From positions 4,329,755 to 4,393,754 of the forward strand of contig NZ_MLJI01000001.1 of the NCBI RefSeq assembly GCF_002095535.1: a DNA stretch of 64,000 nucleotides, given 5' to 3'. This document shows positions 62,254 to 64,000 of the stretch, in pieces; position 1 is the stretch's first letter, and every line of letters starts with the position of its first letter. The notes under the pieces were generated by a model. That model was not told where the DNA came from, ran no database searches, and saw nothing but the letters and a program-made list of their open reading frames with translations. A program made the position numbers and the translations under genes. This DNA comes from Pantoea cypripedii. GTDB lineage: Bacteria; Pseudomonadota; Gammaproteobacteria; Enterobacterales; Enterobacteriaceae.

Positions 62254-62829
62254 ATGACAGCATTAACCGGCGTAATTCTGGCTGGCGGCCAGGGACGCCG
62301 TATGGGTGGTGAGGATAAAGGATTGATGCTGCTTCGGGGTGAGCCCCTTTATCAACACGTTCTGCGCCGTTTTCGGCCGCAGGTCAATATTGTGTTGATA
62401 AGTGCCAATCGTAACATTGATCGTTATCAGGCAAGCGGTTCTCAGATTGTTACCGATTCACTGGCGGATTATCCCGGCCCACTGGCAGGTATGCTAAGCG
62501 GCTTACGCCACAGCAAAACCGAATGGGTAGCGTTCTGTGCCTGTGACACGCCATGGATCCCTGACGATTTTGTCGCGCGTCTATGGCAACAAAAAGCTGA
62601 TGCGTCAGCGGTGTGGGTAAAATCCTCTCTGCGCGATCATCCAGCGCTGGCTTTGGTGAATCGTTGTTTAGCGGATAATCTCGAAGCCAGCCTGTTAAGC
62701 GGAGAACGCCGTCTGATGCGGTTCTTGCAGGAAAATGGCGGACATGCCGTGGCCTTTGCAGATCCTGAATCAGCGTTTCGTAATATCAATACACCTGACG
62801 ATCTGCGGGATGAGGAAATGTCATCATGA
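62254..62829 (+). CDS. mobA: Molybdenum cofactor guanylyltransferase (MobA)
   Basis: A 191-aa nucleotidyltransferase that joins GMP to molybdopterin to form the guanine dinucleotide cofactor. The GTP loop is ILAGGQGRRMGGEDKGL, with VTDSLADYPGPLAGM and CDTPWIP also conserved. The start at 62254 follows TAAGGAG; an ATG 18 nt upstream overlaps that box. It overlaps mobB by 4 nt (ATGA). Confidence 0.97.
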   Translation: MTALTGVILAGGQGRRMGGEDKGLMLLRGEPLYQHVLRRFRPQVNIVLISANRNIDRYQASGSQIVTDSLADYPGPLAGMLSGLRHSKTEWVAFCACDTPWIPDDFVARLWQQKADASAVWVKSSLRDHPALALVNRCLADNLEASLLSGERRLMRFLQENGGHAVAFADPESAFRNINTPDDLRDEEMSS

Positions 62830-63338
62830 CAGTACCTTTGCTGGCGATCGCCGCCTGGAGCGGAACAGGTAAAACCACGTTGTTAGAGAAGGTCATTCCC
62901 TTACTGAAAGCTCAGGGGATTCGTCCAGGCCTGATTAAGCACACACATCATCATATGGATATCGATAAGCCGGGAAAAGATAGTTATCTGCTGCGAAAAG
63001 CGGGAGCCGATCAGGTGATCGTTGCCAGCAATCAACGCTGGGCTTTGATGTGCGAGACACCTGATGAACCGTTAAACCTGGAACAACTGGCATCACATAT
63101 GGATAAATCGATGCTGGATTTGGTGCTGGTTGAGGGTTTTAAAGATGAGCCAATTGCAAAGATCGTACTCTGGCGGGCAGGTGTTAAAGGCGAAGTGGCG
63201 GATTTACTTGATAAGCATGTCATCGCAGTGGCAAGTGATGCTGATCTGGAACTTCCGATAGCATCCCTGGATATTAATCAGCCTGAACAGATTGCTGAAT
63301 TCATTGTTCAGTGGCTTGCTTCGCAGAGTAGTACATGA
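62826..63338 (+). CDS. mobB: Molybdopterin-guanine dinucleotide biosynthesis adaptor MobB
   Basis: A 170-aa P-loop GTPase-like protein with AAWSGTGKTTLLEKVIPLL and KHTHHHMDIDKPGKDS. It interacts with MobA and is thought to deliver or channel GTP; it is not essential in E. coli. Cotranscribed with mobA. It ends 22 nt before the bidirectional terminator of the convergent rRNA operon. Confidence 0.96.
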   Translation: MTVPLLAIAAWSGTGKTTLLEKVIPLLKAQGIRPGLIKHTHHHMDIDKPGKDSYLLRKAGADQVIVASNQRWALMCETPDEPLNLEQLASHMDKSMLDLVLVEGFKDEPIAKIVLWRAGVKGEVADLLDKHVIAVASDADLELPIASLDINQPEQIAEFIVQWLASQSST

Positions 63339-63360
63339 ATTTCTTCTGATTCACAGACGT

Positions 63361-63393
63361 AAAAAAGCCCTGAACTTTCGTTCAGGGCTTCTT
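63361..63393. terminator. rRNA operon terminator (bidirectional with mobAB)
   Basis: AAGCCCTGAAC/GTTCAGGGCTT with a TTTC loop. On the minus strand TTTTTT follows, closing the rRNA operon; on the plus strand it can stop mobB transcripts. Confidence 0.9.
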
Positions 63394-63403
63394 CACTTGA
63401 TTG

Positions 63404-63523
63404 ATGCCTGGCAGTTCCCTACTCTCGCATGGGGAGACCCCACACTACCATCGGCGCTACGGCGTTTCACTTCTGAGTTCGGCATGGGGTCAGGTGGGAC
63501 CACCGCGCTACAGCCGCCAGGCA
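63404..63523 (-). rRNA. rrf: 5S ribosomal RNA
   Basis: A 120-nt minus-strand sequence starting TGCCTGGCGGCTGTAGCGCG and ending GAACTGCCAGGCAT, with the closing 5'/3' stem TGCCTGGC/GCCAGGCA and the internal block ACCTGACCCCATGCCGAACT. It follows 23S on the same strand. The mobAB-side position resembles rrnA of E. coli. Confidence 0.97.
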
Positions 63524-63747
63524 AATTCTTTGTGCTCTGTCCTGTGTCTTTTGCACTGCTGCTGCGTTGGCTGCATTCGCGTAAGTCAGTCACATACTCA
63601 TGTATGCTCCTTCCTTCCGTCTCTTTTGCCGCCTTGCTTCAGCGCAAAATCCTTCGGACTTGACTCCGCAGGACACAACTAAATCCGGTAAACAATGCTG
63701 AAAATTCTTCTCTTGGTCTCTCACAACCAAAACGCCTCTGGCGTTGT
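63524..63747 (-). other. 23S-5S internal spacer, long form
   Basis: A 224-nt spacer, longer than the roughly 90-nt spacer I expect in enterobacteria. No tRNA structure was recognised. It contains a short CATAC/GTATG hairpin near 63593-63606 and pyrimidine-rich runs. Processing sites are not identifiable by eye. Confidence 0.65.
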
Positions 63748-64000
63748 AAGGTTAAGCCTCACGGGTCATTAGTACCGGTTAGCTCAATGCATCGCTGCAC
63801 TTACACATCCGGCCTATCAACGTCGTCGTCTTCAACGTCCCTTCAGGACCCTCAAGGGGTCAGGGAGAACTCATCTCGGGGCAAGTTTCGTGCTTAGATG
63901 CTTTCAGCACTTATCTTTTCCGCACTTAGCTACCGGGCAATGCCATTGGCATGACAACCCGAACACCAGTGGTGCGTTCACTCCGGTCCTCTCGTACTAG
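63748..64000 (-). rRNA. rrl: 23S ribosomal RNA, 3' end
   Basis: The last 253 nt of 23S on the minus strand, running off the window. The sarcin-ricin loop AGTACGAGAGGACC (63985-63998) and the 3' terminus GAGGCTTAACCTT are both recognisable. Part of an rRNA operon that converges on mobAB. Confidence 0.97.

Noticed and set aside
63524..63747. tRNA gene in the 23S-5S spacer
   Set aside because: No TTCGA-type T-arm with acceptor stem pairing was found.

Overview
The window looks like a chromosomal segment of an Erwiniaceae-type enterobacterium (Pantoea/Erwinia-like). The housekeeping genes are very close to Escherichia coli (SpoT, XanP, Gmk, GlnA, PolA, Spot 42), but the lipopolysaccharide core genes are of the Klebsiella/Serratia/Erwinia kind (WabG- and WaaE-like rather than E. 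coli WaaG/B/O). Several blocks that are far apart in E. coli are joined here. The genus is inferred; family-level placement is the safe statement.

Layout. 1-13051: the LPS core and ADP-heptose locus. waaC (partial), waaF and hldD are on the minus strand. kbl-tdh (threonine to glycine) follow, then core glycosyltransferases (a WabH-like GT4, a divergent GT9, a GT2), waaQ, wabG, waaA, waaE and coaD. 13048-19258: DNA repair, ribosome, coenzyme A and pyrimidine genes (mutM, rpmG, rpmB, radC, coaBC, dut, slmA, pyrE, intact rph), with a pyrE attenuator. 19401-22079: nupC, a DUF3574 lipoprotein and yicC.

22080-30605 is a variable interval between yicC and yicG. It carries an orphan type VI secretion module (Hcp, a GH19 peptidoglycan hydrolase and a convergent periplasmic protein that may be its immunity factor), an LpxP-like acyltransferase, an orphan outer-membrane efflux lipoprotein, a PLP enzyme of the D-serine dehydratase/D-threonine aldolase fold, an SRPBCC protein, an unrecognised 88-aa protein and a truncated WzxC-like flippase.

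30606-39004: yicG, ligB, then gmk-rpoZ-spoT-trmH-recG (stringent response). 39001-43775: a divergent MarR regulator/oxidoreductase pair with two matching operators, xanP with a PurR box, and yicH. 43815-48770: fabY(yiiD), dtd, yihY, yihX and typA. 48771-54635: the nitrogen regulon core, glnA-glnL-glnG, with sigma-54 and NtrC sites, then a small unannotated membrane protein gene coupled to hemN. 54638-64000: yihI, a CsrC-type sRNA with 12 GGA motifs, engB, Spot 42, polA, dsbA, srkA, yihD, mobA-mobB, and the end of an rRNA operon (5S and the 3' end of 23S) on the minus strand.

I saw no CRISPR array, complete insertion sequence, integrase or tRNA gene. The most interesting items are the orphan Hcp/GH19/periplasmic-protein module flanked by a short direct repeat, the CsrC-like RNA with an upstream UvrY-type half-site, the paired MarR operators, the 58-aa Arg-rich membrane protein coupled to hemN, and the antisense overlap of an extended LigB with yicG. 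All identifications rest on reading the sequence and on remembered family sequences; no database search was run.
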